DNA of 64,000 nt from Mycolicibacterium litorale (GTDB taxonomy: Bacteria; Actinomycetota; Actinomycetes; Mycobacteriales; Mycobacteriaceae): contig NZ_AP022586.1 in assembly GCF_010731695.1 (NCBI RefSeq), positions 992,001-1,056,000 on the forward strand, given 5' to 3'. This document shows, in pieces, positions 46,689-58,448 of the stretch. The position numbers and the translations under genes were made by a program. Every line of letters starts with the position of its first letter. The first letter of the stretch is position 1. The notes beneath the pieces are model-generated. The model saw nothing but the letters and a program-made list of their open reading frames with translations. It did no database searches and was not told where the DNA came from.

Positions 46689-47311
46689 TGACCTACAGCG
46701 ACACGGCCCCCGCCCGTACCGGTGCGGCGGCCGAGAAACTCAACCGGATCCTGCTCGGGGTCTGCGCGGCCGTCTGGCTCGCCGTGCTGGGCACCGCGGT
46801 GGCGGCGATCGTGGCGCTCGCCGAACTCGGCCGCAGCCGGCCCGCCGTCTCGTCCGACGGCGACACGCCCTGGCTGCTGTACACCGTGATCGGAGTGTCG
46901 GCGGTCGTCATCATCGGAGCGGTGCCGCTGCTGCTGCGGGCCCGGCGGACGGCGCAGAGCGAGCCCGCCTCGGTGGTGCTCACCCGCGAGAGGGCAACGC
47001 CCGCAAGCGAACCGGCGACCGAGAAGATGCGCGCGGTCAGCACCGTCGCGCAGCCGGTGCCCAGCAGGCTGTCGCCAGGCGAACCGGGAGGCGCGATCGA
47101 CCGGCTCTGGCTGCAGTGCGCACTGGTGCTCGGCATCGCGATGGGTGTCGCGAACATCGCGATCGGCGCCGCCACCTATCTGATGGCGGTGGGCAACGAC
47201 ACGATCTCCTGGGTGCTCTACGGGGTGGCCGCCGTGGTCACGCTGGCGATGCCAGTTGCGCCCTGGTGGTATCTGCGCGAGCTGCGCGCACTGCTCGAAC
47301 CGTCGGTCTGA
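46688..47311 (+). CDS. Rv2197c-like membrane protein (DUF2561-type)
   Basis: A 207-residue membrane protein conserved in mycobacteria. Helices: ILLGVCAAVWLAVLGTAVAAIVAL, WLLYTVIGVSAVVIIGAVPLLL, then a cytoplasmic loop of about 60 residues, then LQCALVLGIAMGVANIAIGAA and WVLYGVAAVVTLAMPVAPWW. Function unknown. The ATG shares its A with the mmpS3 stop (TGATG), implying coupled translation, and the conserved pairing with mmpS3 suggests a joint envelope role. Confidence 0.88.
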   Translation: MTYSDTAPARTGAAAEKLNRILLGVCAAVWLAVLGTAVAAIVALAELGRSRPAVSSDGDTPWLLYTVIGVSAVVIIGAVPLLLRARRTAQSEPASVVLTRERATPASEPATEKMRAVSTVAQPVPSRLSPGEPGGAIDRLWLQCALVLGIAMGVANIAIGAATYLMAVGNDTISWVLYGVAAVVTLAMPVAPWWYLRELRALLEPSV

Positions 47312-47470
47312 CGAGGCGCTGGGCGCGGGTTGCGCCGAGCGAGCGTGCGTCGCGCGTGAGGCTGAAGCTATGCAGCGGAAGTGTGAGTGGTCGCCAGCGT
47401 GAGTTCAGTCTCGCGGCAGACCCAGGACGCCGGTGGGGGAGGGGAGCGGTCCGGACCACCGCGCAGCCGT

Positions 47471-47496
47471 CTCACACAAACACACACACACACAAC
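47471..47496. repeat. (CA)n microsatellite
   Basis: An almost pure CA tract with one interruption (CACACAAACACACACACACACAAC). On the minus strand it reads GT-rich and begins right behind the qcrB terminator hairpin. Dinucleotide runs of this length are rare in high-GC mycobacterial DNA. Confidence 0.9.
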
Positions 47497-47498
47497 GA

Positions 47499-47540
47499 AA
47501 CGGCCGCCGCGACCTCCGGGTGGGAGGAACGCGGCGGCCG
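47499..47540 (-). terminator. qcrB terminator hairpin
   Basis: Arms ACGGCCGCCGCG (47499-47510) and CGCGGCGGCCGT (47529-47540) form a perfect 12-bp stem, 12 bases after the qcrB stop on the minus strand. The RNA then continues UUUCGUUGUGUGU, a U-rich tail that makes this a convincing intrinsic terminator of the ctaE-qcrCAB operon. Confidence 0.85.
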
Positions 47541-47552
47541 TCTCGTGTCGAA

Positions 47553-49223
47553 CTAGTGGTGGCCGTTCGAGCCGTTGCCGTCGCTGTGCCCGTTCGAGGA
47601 CCCGTTCGCGTCCTGCCGCTCGCGAAGAGCGGTGAGCGCGCGGCGGTGTGAGGCGTGCGAAGCCTCGGTCAGCGCCTCGTGTTCGACGAGCGGATCGGCG
47701 AACAGGAAGCTGCCGCTGCCCGGAGCGCCACCGGAGCCGAGCTTGTTCATCCGCTTCGGCAGCGGAGCACCCTGGTACTCCAGCGGAATCGGATGGCCGT
47801 GCTCGTCGACCGGTCCGAGCGGCTGGTGCAGCTCGATGTACGCACCGTGCGGCAGCCGCTTGATGATGCCGGTCTCGATACCGTGCTCGAGCACCTCGCG
47901 GTCGCTGCGCTGCAACGACACCGCCCACCGGTAGGTGACGTAGTAGACGATCACCGGCAGAACCACCATGCCGATGCGCCCGATCCACGTCGTCGCATTC
48001 AGCGAGATGTGGAACTTGAGCGCGATGATGTCGTTCATGCAGGCGAACGTCAGCAGGATGTAGAACGCGATCGCCATCGCGCCGATCGCGGTGCGGACCG
48101 GAGCGTCACGCGGGCGCTGCAACAAGTTGTGGTGGGCGTCGTCCCCGGTCAACTTCTTCTCCAGGAACGGATACACCGTCAGCAACCCGAGGATCAGACC
48201 CATCAGCACCGCGATCCACACCGGCTGCGGGATCGTGTAGTTGCCGATGTAGAACTCCCACGCCGGCCACAAGCGGATCAGGCCGTCCGTCCACATCATG
48301 TAGAAGTCCGGCTGGCTGCCCGCGGAGACCTGAGACGGCTTGTACGGGCCCAGCACCCAGATCGGGTTGATCTGCAGCAGACCGCCCATCAGGCCGAGGA
48401 TGCCGACCGTGACGGCGAAGAACGCACCGGACTTCACGGCGAACACCGGCATGACGCGCACGCCGACGACGTTCTTTTCGGTACGACCGGGGCCGGGGAA
48501 CTGCGTGTGCTTCTGGAACCACACGAGCGCCAGGTGGGCAGCGATGAGCGCGAGCATGATGCCCGGGATCAGCAGGATGTGCAGTGCGTAGAGCCGCGGG
48601 ATGATGATCGTGCCGGGGAAGTCGCCGCCGAACAGCGCCCAGTGCATCCAGGTGCCGACCACCGGGATGCCCATCGTGATGCCGGACAGGGCGGCCCGCA
48701 GGCCGGTGCCCGAGAGCAGGTCGTCGGGCAGCGAGTAGCCGAAGAAGCCCTCGAACATGGCCAGGATCAGCAGCAGCGAGCCGATGACCCAGTTGGCCTC
48801 GCGCGGCCGGCGGAATGCGCCGGTGAAGAAGATGCGGGCGAGGTGGACCATGATCGACGCCGCGAAAAGCAGTGCGGCCCAGTGGTGGATCTGACGGACG
48901 AACAGCCCGCCACGGATCTCGAAGCTGATGTCGAGCGCTGAGGCGTAGGCCCGCGACATCTCGACACCGCGCAACGGCTGGTACACGCCGTCGTAGACGA
49001 CCTCTGCCATCGACGGGTCGAAGAACAGGGTCAGCCAGACGCCGGTGATCAGCAGGATGATGAAGCTGTACAAGGCGATCTCACCCAGCAGGAACGACCA
49101 GTGGGTGGGGAAGACCTTGTTCAGCTGCCGACGGACCGCCGCCGAGGGGTGGTAGCGCGAATCGATCGCGTCACCCTGTGCGGCGAGCCTGGCGGCCACC
49201 TTGGAACCACTCTGTGCACTCAT
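47553..49223 (-). CDS. qcrB: menaquinol-cytochrome c reductase cytochrome b subunit
   Basis: A 556-residue cytochrome b of the bcc complex and target of imidazopyridine drugs such as Q203 in M. tuberculosis. It begins with [34 protein letters not shown]. Haem-binding His pairs lie in [19 protein letters not shown] and [21 protein letters not shown]; the Qo-site segment is near [14 protein letters not shown] and the later helices follow. A His/Asn/Gly-rich C-terminal tail ([17 protein letters not shown]) is unusually low in complexity. ATG overlaps the qcrA stop. Confidence 0.97.
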   Translation of the reverse strand: MSAQSGSKVAARLAAQGDAIDSRYHPSAAVRRQLNKVFPTHWSFLLGEIALYSFIILLITGVWLTLFFDPSMAEVVYDGVYQPLRGVEMSRAYASALDISFEIRGGLFVRQIHHWAALLFAASIMVHLARIFFTGAFRRPREANWVIGSLLLILAMFEGFFGYSLPDDLLSGTGLRAALSGITMGIPVVGTWMHWALFGGDFPGTIIIPRLYALHILLIPGIMLALIAAHLALVWFQKHTQFPGPGRTEKNVVGVRVMPVFAVKSGAFFAVTVGILGLMGGLLQINPIWVLGPYKPSQVSAGSQPDFYMMWTDGLIRLWPAWEFYIGNYTIPQPVWIAVLMGLILGLLTVYPFLEKKLTGDDAHHNLLQRPRDAPVRTAIGAMAIAFYILLTFACMNDIIALKFHISLNATTWIGRIGMVVLPVIVYYVTYRWAVSLQRSDREVLEHGIETGIIKRLPHGAYIELHQPLGPVDEHGHPIPLEYQGAPLPKRMNKLGSGGAPGSGSFLFADPLVEHEALTEASHASHRRALTALRERQDANGSSNGHSDGNGSNGHH

Positions 49224-50488
49224 GATGTCTTCCGTTCCCAGAATGCCGGCCCGACGGGTTCGATGAAGTCGCCGTTGGCGACCAGGTACCCGTCCTGGTC
49301 AATGGTGATGGGCAACTGCGCGAGGGCGCGCGCAGCCGGACCGAATATGGGTTTCGCGAAATGCAGCGCATCGAACTGCGACTGGTGGCACGGGCACAGG
49401 ATGCGGTGGGTCTGCTGTTCATACAGCGACGACGGGCAACCCAGGTGCGAGCAGATCTTCGTGTAGGCGAAGAACTCACCGAAGTTGAAGCTCTCCTGAC
49501 CCTTGCGCTTGACCACCTTCGCCATGTCCTCGGCGCGGAAACGGATGAGCATCACGGGATTCCGCACGCCCATCAGGATCTCGGTGTTCTTGTGGCTCGA
49601 CTCGACGGTGGTGCCGTCACCGTCGGATTCCCGCCACGGGTACACCGTCTCCATACCGCCGGCGTCGAGATCCTCCGGGCGCATCTTCGCGAAAGTGCTG
49701 CCGTGCCCGGTGTTTCCGGTCGCCCGAGCCAGGTAGATGGTCTCGCCCTGGAACCGCGGGGTCCACCCGGAGGTCCACAGCACGGCCTTGGGGCCTTCAG
49801 CGGTCGGCACGACCGGCTTCCACGGGTTCTTGATCAGGCCGCCGATGAACGCCACCGCCGTGCCGAGGCCGAACGCGCCGAGCCCGACGCCGAGCGACAG
49901 ACCGATCATCTTGCGGCGCCGGATCGTCGAACCCTCGAGCGAATCACCCAGCAGCGCGGTGACGGTCTTGCGCTGGATCTCGGGGGACCGGCCGTCGTGG
50001 CGGTCCTGGATCGAGATCTCCTCGGGGATGAACCGCTTCTGGTAGAGCACCGCGCCGATACCGATCGCGAGGATCGACAACCCGAAGAGCAAGCCGTACA
50101 GCGGGGTCGCCAGCGAGTACAGGAACTCACCCTCGGAGCCGTAGGGCTGGTACTCCCACGGCCAGAACAGGAACACGACCAGAAGTGCCAGCCCGGCCAC
50201 GCCGCCGATCAGCAGCCACGCCGCGACCGAACGCTCCGCACGTTTCTCGGCGCGGGTGCCGGGAACCGGCCAGCGCGGCTCCTTGAAGACGGTTTCGACG
50301 CCGTCGAGCTTGCCGCCGAGTTCGACGAGTTCCTCACGCGACATCGTCGCCAATTCGGCATCGGTGGGCTGGCCCGGCACGCCGGCGTGGCCGGGTGCGT
50401 CGGTGCCCTTCGGTGCGTCACCGGGCGTGTTGGCGGCCGCCCGACGCTCGTCGTCGCTCAGTTCGTCATTCATCCGTTCGTCACTCAC
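49220..50488 (-). CDS. qcrA: menaquinol-cytochrome c reductase Rieske iron-sulfur subunit
   Basis: A 422-residue Rieske protein with an actinobacterial N-terminal extension. Three membrane helices ([38 protein letters not shown] and [21 protein letters not shown]) precede the Rieske domain, whose cluster ligands are in CSHLGCP and CPCHQSQF. The start GTG at 50488 is chosen from the GTGA overlap with the qcrC stop; an ATG at 50473 (MNDELSDDE) is the alternative. It moves electrons from menaquinol to QcrC. Confidence 0.96.
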   Translation of the reverse strand: MSDERMNDELSDDERRAAANTPGDAPKGTDAPGHAGVPGQPTDAELATMSREELVELGGKLDGVETVFKEPRWPVPGTRAEKRAERSVAAWLLIGGVAGLALLVVFLFWPWEYQPYGSEGEFLYSLATPLYGLLFGLSILAIGIGAVLYQKRFIPEEISIQDRHDGRSPEIQRKTVTALLGDSLEGSTIRRRKMIGLSLGVGLGAFGLGTAVAFIGGLIKNPWKPVVPTAEGPKAVLWTSGWTPRFQGETIYLARATGNTGHGSTFAKMRPEDLDAGGMETVYPWRESDGDGTTVESSHKNTEILMGVRNPVMLIRFRAEDMAKVVKRKGQESFNFGEFFAYTKICSHLGCPSSLYEQQTHRILCPCHQSQFDALHFAKPIFGPAARALAQLPITIDQDGYLVANGDFIEPVGPAFWERKTS

Positions 50489-51288
50489 GCCCGTGCCCCG
50501 ATCCAGAGAGCCGCACCGATGACGGCCACCATGCCGATGATCCACGCCGCCATACCCTCGGACGTCGGGCCGAAGCCACCGAGGCCGTACCCGCCGGGGG
50601 GCGGGGTCTCGCGGGATTCCTCGACGTAGGCGACGATGTCCCGCTTCTCCTCCGGGCTGAGCTGACGATCCGAGAACTTGGGCATGTTCTGCGGGCCGGT
50701 CTGCATCGCGGTGTAGATCTGCGCCGGCGACGCCTCGAGCTCGGGGGCGTACTTACCCGACGACAGGGCGCCGCCCCGGCCGGTGAAGTTGTGGCACGAC
50801 GCGCAGTTCAAGCGGAACAGGTCGCCACCGCGGGCGACGTTGTCGCCGATCAGCGACTGGCTGGCGATCTCGCCGTTCTCGTCGCGGGGGACGACCGGGC
50901 CGCCGCCGTTGGCCTGCACGTAGGCGCCGAGGGCGTCGATCTGCGCCTCGTCGAAGTCGGCCGGCTTGTCCGGCGCCTGGGCTTCGTTGCGCCGTGCGGG
51001 CATGCGGCCGGTCGAGACCTGGAAGTACACCGCCGCCTCGCCGACACCGACCAGGCTGGGCCCGCGGTCCGCCACACCCTGCAGGTTGCTGCCGTGGCAG
51101 CTCACGCAGGACAGGTCGTAGAGCTCCTTGCCGGTGCGCAGCAGCGCCGACTGGGACTCGTCTGCGACCGCGACCTGCGGTGCGGGCGTCAGCGTGGCGG
51201 CGACGCCACCTGCGACGCCAAGTCCGGCCAGCAGCAGCACCGCTGCCGACAGGCGCCGGCGGAACCGTCGGCGGGACTTGCTGGTCAT
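50485..51288 (-). CDS. qcrC: dihaem cytochrome c subunit of the bcc complex
   Basis: A 267-residue membrane-anchored dihaem cytochrome c. Two CxxCH haem sites, at residues 61-65 (CVSCH) and 162-166 (CASCH), each head a cytochrome c domain with later Met ligands (GRMPARR and PQNMPKFSD). An N-terminal helix and a C-terminal helix ([18 protein letters not shown]) anchor it. The start at 51288 (MTSKSRRR) is supported by AGAAGGGG just upstream. It replaces soluble cytochrome c, passing electrons straight to CtaC. Confidence 0.97.
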   Translation of the reverse strand: MTSKSRRRFRRRLSAAVLLLAGLGVAGGVAATLTPAPQVAVADESQSALLRTGKELYDLSCVSCHGSNLQGVADRGPSLVGVGEAAVYFQVSTGRMPARRNEAQAPDKPADFDEAQIDALGAYVQANGGGPVVPRDENGEIASQSLIGDNVARGGDLFRLNCASCHNFTGRGGALSSGKYAPELEASPAQIYTAMQTGPQNMPKFSDRQLSPEEKRDIVAYVEESRETPPPGGYGLGGFGPTSEGMAAWIIGMVAVIGAALWIGARA

Positions 51289-51314
51289 CGAACCCCTTCT
51301 CATCGGCTTGCGGA

Positions 51315-53101
<1,787 letters not shown>

Positions 53102-54948
53102 CGGGTCGAGCTGTTCGGCGGCCAGCCGTGCCGAGCGGGCGGTGTCCGCCCACTCCAGCCAGCGGCCCGCCGCGCCGATCGGTGAGGCGTAGCCGGGATC
53201 GCACCGCACGATGCGCACCCCGGGTTGGGCCAGCCAGCGGGCGATGAGCCCGGTCTCCTCGACCAGTGCGCCGCCCAGCGGCGCCGGCTCGGGCAGCACG
53301 GTCTGCGCGGCGGCGGTCAGCGCGTCGACGACCGGCATCGGCGGCACGCCGCGCCGGGCACAGCCCGCAGCGGCGAGGCGCCCGTGACGGACGATGGCGA
53401 GGTCCCACCCGCCGCTGCCGTCCGGCCGGGCCGCGACCAACTCGGTCTGTTCGGCCAGCGAGCGCAGCCGCTGTCCGCGCCACAGCACCTCGATGCCCAT
53501 GGCGGCGTGGTCGCGCAGCCGCGCGGCGGTCTCGTAGCGGTTGACCGCGGCCAGTGCCGCTATCCCGTCGATCACCGCGGACAGCGCCGAGTCGTCGCGG
53601 CCCTCGATGAGGTCGGCGGCGCGGCGTGGGGCGGGTGCGTACGCCGCCGCGTCGATGTCGCGCGGCGCCGGACACGGCGACAGTTCGCGTTCCGGGCAGG
53701 CCGGACCGTGCCTGGCCGCGCGGGCCAGGCGGGTGGCGCAGGTGCGCACCCCGGTGAACCGGGCGAGCAGTTCGGCGGTCTGCACGGCGTCGGCGCGGGC
53801 CCGGAACGGTCCGACCGCCGACCCGTGGCGCGGGGCGCGCACCACCGAGAAGCGCGGGAACGGCTCGTCGGTCAGCACGATCCACCACCAGCGCTGCGGG
53901 AACTTCGACCGCCGGTTGTACGGCGGCGCGTGGGCGGCCAGCAGGCGCAGCTCCCGCACCCCCGCCTCGAGGTCGTGGGCGCATTCGACGTGGTCGACGC
54001 GCGTGGCCAGCGACGCCATCTCCTTCATCCGCGTCCGTGGATCGGCTCCGCTGAAGTACTGCCCGACGCGGCGGCGCAGGTCGACGGCGGTGCCGACGTA
54101 GAGCACCTCGTCGCCGGGGCCGCGGAACAGGTACACCCCGGGCCGGTGGGGCAGACCTTCGGCGAGCCTGCGGTTGCGGCGCTGTGCCGGTGTCACGTCG
54201 GGCAGGTAGGCGCGCAGGTCGGTATAGCTGTGCACGCCCTGGTTGCCGATCCGCTCGATGAGCCCGTGCAGGACGTCCACCGTGGCCCGGGCGTCGTCGA
54301 GTGCGCGGTGCGTGGGCGTCGTCTTTGCGCGGAACAGCTGGGCCAGGGCGGACAACCGCACGCTGGGGGCCTCGTCGCGGGTGAGCACCCGGCGCGCGAG
54401 CTTGACCGTGCACAGCACCGGCGGCCGCGGCCAGGTCAGTTGGCACTGTTCGGCGGCCGCCCGCAGGAAGCCGATGTCGAAGCCGGCGTTGTGCGCCACC
54501 AGCACTGAGCCGCGGGCGAATTCGAGAAAGGCGGGCAGTACCGATTCGATACGCGGAGCGGCGCACACCATCGCGGTGGTGATCCCGGTCAGCGCGACGA
54601 TCTGCGGCGGGATCGCCCGGCCGGGGTCGACCAGCGTCGCGAGCTCGCCGAGCACCTCACCGCCGCGGACCTTCACCGCACCGATCTCGGTGATCGCGTC
54701 GGGCCGGTCACCGGTGGCCCGGCCGCCGGTGGTCTCCAGGTCCACCACGACGAACGTGGTGTCCTTCAGCGACAACGCCTCCATGTCGAATGTCAGCTGT
54801 TCGGCCGGTTGTCCGGCACCGGCGCTGCGCTGACCCATGCGAGAAACGTAGGGAACCGCACCGACAGCGCGACGGTGCCACGCGGAGGCGGCGGTCTGTC
54901 GGTGGCCGTCGCTAGCGTGCGGGCAACACCGATTGAGAGGACGGCCAG

Positions 54949-55197
54949 ATGGCACACGGCAACCACCCGCGCGGAGCGGATCCGGGCGCGGACGCGGACA
55001 CGGTCATCATCGATTGCGACGACTGCGCGGTCCGCGGACCGGGATGTCAGGACTGTGTCGTCAGTGTGCTGCTCGGGGTTCCCGAGACGTTGCTCGTCGA
55101 CGAGCGTCGCGCCCTGGAAGTGCTGGCCGAGGCCGGATTGGCCCCGAGGTTGCGCCTTGTTCCGATTCACCGGCAAAACAATTCGGGCGTTGCCTGA
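54949..55197 (+). CDS. small conserved four-cysteine protein
   Basis: An 82-residue protein with C-x2-C-x6-C-x2-C ([14 protein letters not shown]) near residues 23-36, followed by [36 protein letters not shown]. The Cys spacing suggests a zinc knuckle or redox/metal site. No family function is known to me, though the protein looks conserved in mycobacteria near the NlpC/P60 gene. It lies divergent from the exonuclease gene with 110 bases between the starts, and 152 bases before the NlpC/P60 gene. Confidence 0.78.
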   Translation: MAHGNHPRGADPGADADTVIIDCDDCAVRGPGCQDCVVSVLLGVPETLLVDERRALEVLAEAGLAPRLRLVPIHRQNNSGVA

Positions 55198-55261
55198 ACC
55201 CCCTCCCGCGAAACGGCGGGAAGAAAAACACCCTCGACACCTGTTAAATTTGGCTCTCCTG

Positions 55262-55291
55262 TTGGACAAGCCCGATGCCGTTTCGTAACCT
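55262..55291 (+). promoter_or_regulatory. candidate promoter for the NlpC/P60 gene
   Basis: TTGGAC (55262-55267) and TAACCT (55286-55291) are separated by 18 bases, a reasonable sigma-A type promoter, 59 bases before the TTG start codon at 55350. It lies in an A/T-richer stretch than the surroundings. Confidence 0.5.
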
Positions 55292-55349
55292 GTCTGAGAC
55301 CTTCGAGCAGTTCGAGGCGGCTCGTTACGCCAGTTAAAGGACGCAAATC

Positions 55350-56477
55350 TTGAGGCTCGTTCGCGCGCAGTGGGGCATCCGTGTTCTTAAGCGACCCGCC
55401 GTCGGTGCGATAGCAGCGCTGGCCGTGTTCTCCTCCGTGCTGGCCGGCAATGCGCTGGCCGATCCGGCCGACGACGCACTGGCAAAGCTCAACGAGCTGT
55501 CGCGGCAGGCCGAGCAGACGACCGAGGCCATGCATTCCGCGCAGCTCGACCTCAACGACAAGCTGGCCGCGCAGCAGGCCGCCGAAGCCAGGCACGCGGC
55601 CGACCTCGCCGCTGCCGAGGAGGCCAAGGCCCAATTGGCGACGTTCCAGTCTGCGGTGAACAAGGTGGCCGCGACCCAGTACATGGGTGGCCGCACCGAC
55701 GGCATGAGCGCCATCCTGACAGCAAACTCCCCGCAGCAGTTCATCGACCAGCTCTCGGTGCAGCGGGTGATGGCCGGCGAGATGGCCGCCCGCATGGCGG
55801 GCTTCCGTGATGTCAGTGCCCGCGCCGCCGCCGCGGAGGTGGCGTCCGCGAAGTCCGCGTCCGACGCCAAGACCGCCGCCGAGCAGGCCGCCCAGGTCCG
55901 CGCCGACCTGCAGAACAAGCAGAGCCGGCTGCAGACCCAGATCGCCGTCGTGAAGTCCCAGTACGAGGCGCTCACCCCGAATCAGCGCGAGGCGCTGGCC
56001 GCGCTGCCGCCCGCGCCTCCCGTGCCCGCGCCGGTTCCGGTCGCGGTGCCGCCCGCCAACGATCCCGGTGTGCTCGCGGCCCCGCCGGGGGCGATTCCGC
56101 CCGGTGACATCGCCCCGCCTGCTCCGAGCGGGCCCGGCCGCGCCGTCGCCGTCCAGGCCGCGCTGAGCCGGATCGGTTCCCCGTACTCGTGGGGCGCCTC
56201 CGGCCCCAGCTCGTTCGACTGCTCCGGGCTCGTGATGTGGGCCTTCCAGCAGGAGGGCATCTCGTTGCCGCATTCCAGCCAGGCGCTGGCCCGCGGCGGA
56301 CAGCCGGTGTCGATGGACCAGATGCAGCCCGGTGACCTCGTCACCTATTACTCGGACGCTTCGCACGTCGGCATCTACATCGGTGACGGCATGATGGTGC
56401 ACGCGTCGACCTACGGCACCCCGGTGCGTGTCGCCCCGGTGAACAACGCGCCGATCCACAACGTCCGTCGTTACTGA
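55350..56477 (+). CDS. secreted NlpC/P60 peptidoglycan endopeptidase (Rv2190c-like)
   Basis: A 375-residue exported hydrolase. The TTG start is preceded by AAAGGACG and gives a signal peptide ending near NALADP. A coiled-coil region (about 40-210, ALAKLNELSRQAEQTTEAM and AKSASDAKTAAEQAAQVRAD) is followed by a Pro/Ala-rich linker (about 215-262) and the NlpC/P60 domain with Cys291 (FDCSGLV), His339 (SHVGIY) and His351 (MVHAS). The layout matches M. tuberculosis Rv2190c and the RipA-type enzymes that cut the D-iGlu/mDAP bond in peptidoglycan during division or growth; the coiled coil probably controls activity. Confidence 0.95.
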   Translation: MRLVRAQWGIRVLKRPAVGAIAALAVFSSVLAGNALADPADDALAKLNELSRQAEQTTEAMHSAQLDLNDKLAAQQAAEARHAADLAAAEEAKAQLATFQSAVNKVAATQYMGGRTDGMSAILTANSPQQFIDQLSVQRVMAGEMAARMAGFRDVSARAAAAEVASAKSASDAKTAAEQAAQVRADLQNKQSRLQTQIAVVKSQYEALTPNQREALAALPPAPPVPAPVPVAVPPANDPGVLAAPPGAIPPGDIAPPAPSGPGRAVAVQAALSRIGSPYSWGASGPSSFDCSGLVMWAFQQEGISLPHSSQALARGGQPVSMDQMQPGDLVTYYSDASHVGIYIGDGMMVHASTYGTPVRVAPVNNAPIHNVRRY

Positions 56478-56514
56478 GTCCGCCGTCATCACCTCCGCCG
56501 TCAGGCCACGGCGG

Positions 56515-57303
56515 GTGCTGCTGGCCCTGCTGTTGGCCGAGTTCCTCGCCGGCGTCATGCTGCTCAACCGGTCCGAACCGCCGGCGCAAGTCCCGCTCGC
56601 CACGATCGTCGACCAGCCCGCCGCTACCGGGCCGGCCAGCACCACGATGCAGCTGCCCGGCGGCAGGCACGCGCAGCTGATCGCACTCGGTGGCGCGCAC
56701 AGCGCTCCGCTGCTGAACCGGATCGCCGCCGAGTTGCCCGCCGCGGCCGACGCGGTGAGTCGCTTCTGGGGTCCGGACTGGCGCCGGGAGATCGTGATCG
56801 TCGCGACGGCGTCCGACCGGCAGTTCGCGGCGCTCGCGGGCGGCGGAGCCGACATCGCCGCCGCGACCACCGCCGAGCGCATCGTCTTCGCTCCCGGTTC
56901 GGCAGGCATGAGCGACGAGGCCCTGCGAATCGTGGTGCGCCACGAACTGTTCCACCACGCGGTGCGGGACGACACCGCAGCCGACGCGCCCCGCTGGCTG
57001 ACCGAAGGCGTCGCCGACTACATCGCCCGACCGGCCGACGCGGCCGCCGCTGCGGACGCCGCGACCGGCCTGCCGTCCGACCGCGACCTCGACACCCCCG
57101 GCCCCACCCGGGCGCAGGCATACGACCGGGCCTGGCGGTTCGCCTCCTACGTCGCCGACCGGTACGGCCCGCCCCGGTTGCGGGCGCTGTATGTCCAGGC
57201 CTGCGGCCCCGGACATTCCGATGTGGCGACCGCGGTACGCGACACCCTGGGTGCCGACCTGGACGAGGTGCTGGCCGACTGGCGGCACTGGCCGCAGGGT
57301 TAA
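56515..57303 (+). CDS. HELFH-motif metallopeptidase-like protein, membrane-anchored (Rv2189c-like)
   Basis: A 262-residue protein. An N-terminal hydrophobic stretch (LLALLLAEFLAGVMLL) is likely an anchor or signal. The mature part has HELFHH at residues 143-148, an HExxH zinc motif, followed by RWLTEGVADYIARP (residues about 160-173) where the Glu is placed as third ligand of a gluzincin-type (DUF4157 or peptidase MA-like) site, then a helical end AYDRAWRFASYVADRYG. Activity is not proven. GTG at 56515 is the only plausible start. It sits between the NlpC/P60 gene and pimB' as in M. tuberculosis. Confidence 0.8.
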   Translation: MLLALLLAEFLAGVMLLNRSEPPAQVPLATIVDQPAATGPASTTMQLPGGRHAQLIALGGAHSAPLLNRIAAELPAAADAVSRFWGPDWRREIVIVATASDRQFAALAGGGADIAAATTAERIVFAPGSAGMSDEALRIVVRHELFHHAVRDDTAADAPRWLTEGVADYIARPADAAAAADAATGLPSDRDLDTPGPTRAQAYDRAWRFASYVADRYGPPRLRALYVQACGPGHSDVATAVRDTLGADLDEVLADWRHWPQG

Positions 57304-57313
57304 CCTGAGCGCG

Positions 57314-58441
57314 ATGTCCCGGGTCCTGCTGGTCACCAACGACTTTCCGCCGCGCGCCGGCGGCATCCAGAATTACCTCGAGGCGTTCGTCGACCACGTC
57401 GTGGCGGCCGGGGCACACCAGGTGACCGTCTACGCGCCTGCGTGGAAGAACGCCGCGGACTATGACCGGGCGGCCGGATACGAGGTGATCCGGCATCCCG
57501 GCACGCTGATGCTGCCCGAACCGTCGGTGGCCGGCCGGATGCGCGGGCTCATCGCCGGCCACGACATCGACACGGTGTGGTTCGGTGCGGCCGCCCCGCT
57601 CGCGCTGCTCAGCCCGATCGCCCGGCGCGCGGGTGCGGACCGGGTCATCGCCAGCACGCACGGCCACGAGGTCGGCTGGTCGATGCTGCCGGTGGCGCGA
57701 ACGGCGTTGCGTCGCATCGGCGATGACACCGACGTGGTCACGTTCGTCAGCCGATACACGCGCGGCCGGTTCGCCGCGGCGTTCGGGCCGCACGCGGCGC
57801 TGGAGCACCTACCGCCCGGCGTGGACACCGACCGGTTCGCGCCCGATCCGAACGCGCGAGGGGAACTGCGGGCCCGCTACGGCCTGGGAGAGCGTCCGGT
57901 CGTGGTGTGCCTGTCCCGGCTGGTGCCCCGCAAGGGACAGGACATGCTGATCCGGGCACTGCCTGCGATCCGGCGGCGGGTGCCGGACGCGGTGCTGATG
58001 ATCGTCGGCGGCGGGCCCTACCGCACGACCCTGCAGCGGCTGGCCCAGCAGCAGGGCGTCAGTGAGCACGTGCGGTTCACCGGCGGCGTCCCCGGGGACG
58101 AACTGCCCGCCCACCATGCATTGGCAGACGTGTTCGCAATGCCGTGCCGCACCCGGGGCGCAGGCCTGGACGTCGAAGGGCTCGGCATCGTGTACCTCGA
58201 GGCGTCGGCGACCGGGGTGCCCGTCGTGGCGGGCCGCTCCGGCGGCGCACCGGAGACCGTGCGCGACGGGGAGACCGGGTTCGTCGTCGACGGCACCGAC
58301 GTCGGCGCCGTCGCGACCGCGGTGGGCGACTTGCTGGCCGAGCCCGCCCGCGCCGCCGCGATGGGCGAGGCGGGCCGGAGGTGGGCGCTGGAGAACTGGC
58401 AGTGGCCCACCCGCGCCGCGCGGCTGTCCGAACTGCTCTGA
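57314..58441 (+). CDS. pimB: GDP-mannose-dependent alpha-(1-6)-phosphatidylinositol monomannoside mannosyltransferase (PimB')
   Basis: A 375-residue GT-B/GT4 glycosyltransferase that adds the second mannose in phosphatidylinositol mannoside synthesis (Rv2188c). It begins MSRVLLVTNDFPPRAGGIQNY, the family's acceptor-domain start, with CLSRLVPRKGQDMLIRAL and the donor-site segment EGLGIVYLEASATGVPVV (E-x7-E type motif, retaining enzyme), and ends with a short basic helix. The ATG at 57314 is 10 bases after the previous stop. It is a cell-envelope gene adjoining the NlpC/P60 and metallopeptidase-like genes. Confidence 0.95.
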   Translation: MSRVLLVTNDFPPRAGGIQNYLEAFVDHVVAAGAHQVTVYAPAWKNAADYDRAAGYEVIRHPGTLMLPEPSVAGRMRGLIAGHDIDTVWFGAAAPLALLSPIARRAGADRVIASTHGHEVGWSMLPVARTALRRIGDDTDVVTFVSRYTRGRFAAAFGPHAALEHLPPGVDTDRFAPDPNARGELRARYGLGERPVVVCLSRLVPRKGQDMLIRALPAIRRRVPDAVLMIVGGGPYRTTLQRLAQQQGVSEHVRFTGGVPGDELPAHHALADVFAMPCRTRGAGLDVEGLGIVYLEASATGVPVVAGRSGGAPETVRDGETGFVVDGTDVGAVATAVGDLLAEPARAAAMGEAGRRWALENWQWPTRAARLSELL

Positions 58442-58448
58442 CGATCTC

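Noticed and set aside
55198..55349. c-di-AMP (ydaO-type) riboswitch upstream of the NlpC/P60 gene
   Set aside because: Known upstream of some actinobacterial wall-hydrolase genes, but the conserved riboswitch core segments were not found in this 152-base region.
55167..56975. A 602-codon minus-strand frame opposite the NlpC/P60 and metallopeptidase-like genes
   Set aside because: Opposite to strongly conserved genes; composition is that of a reverse shadow.
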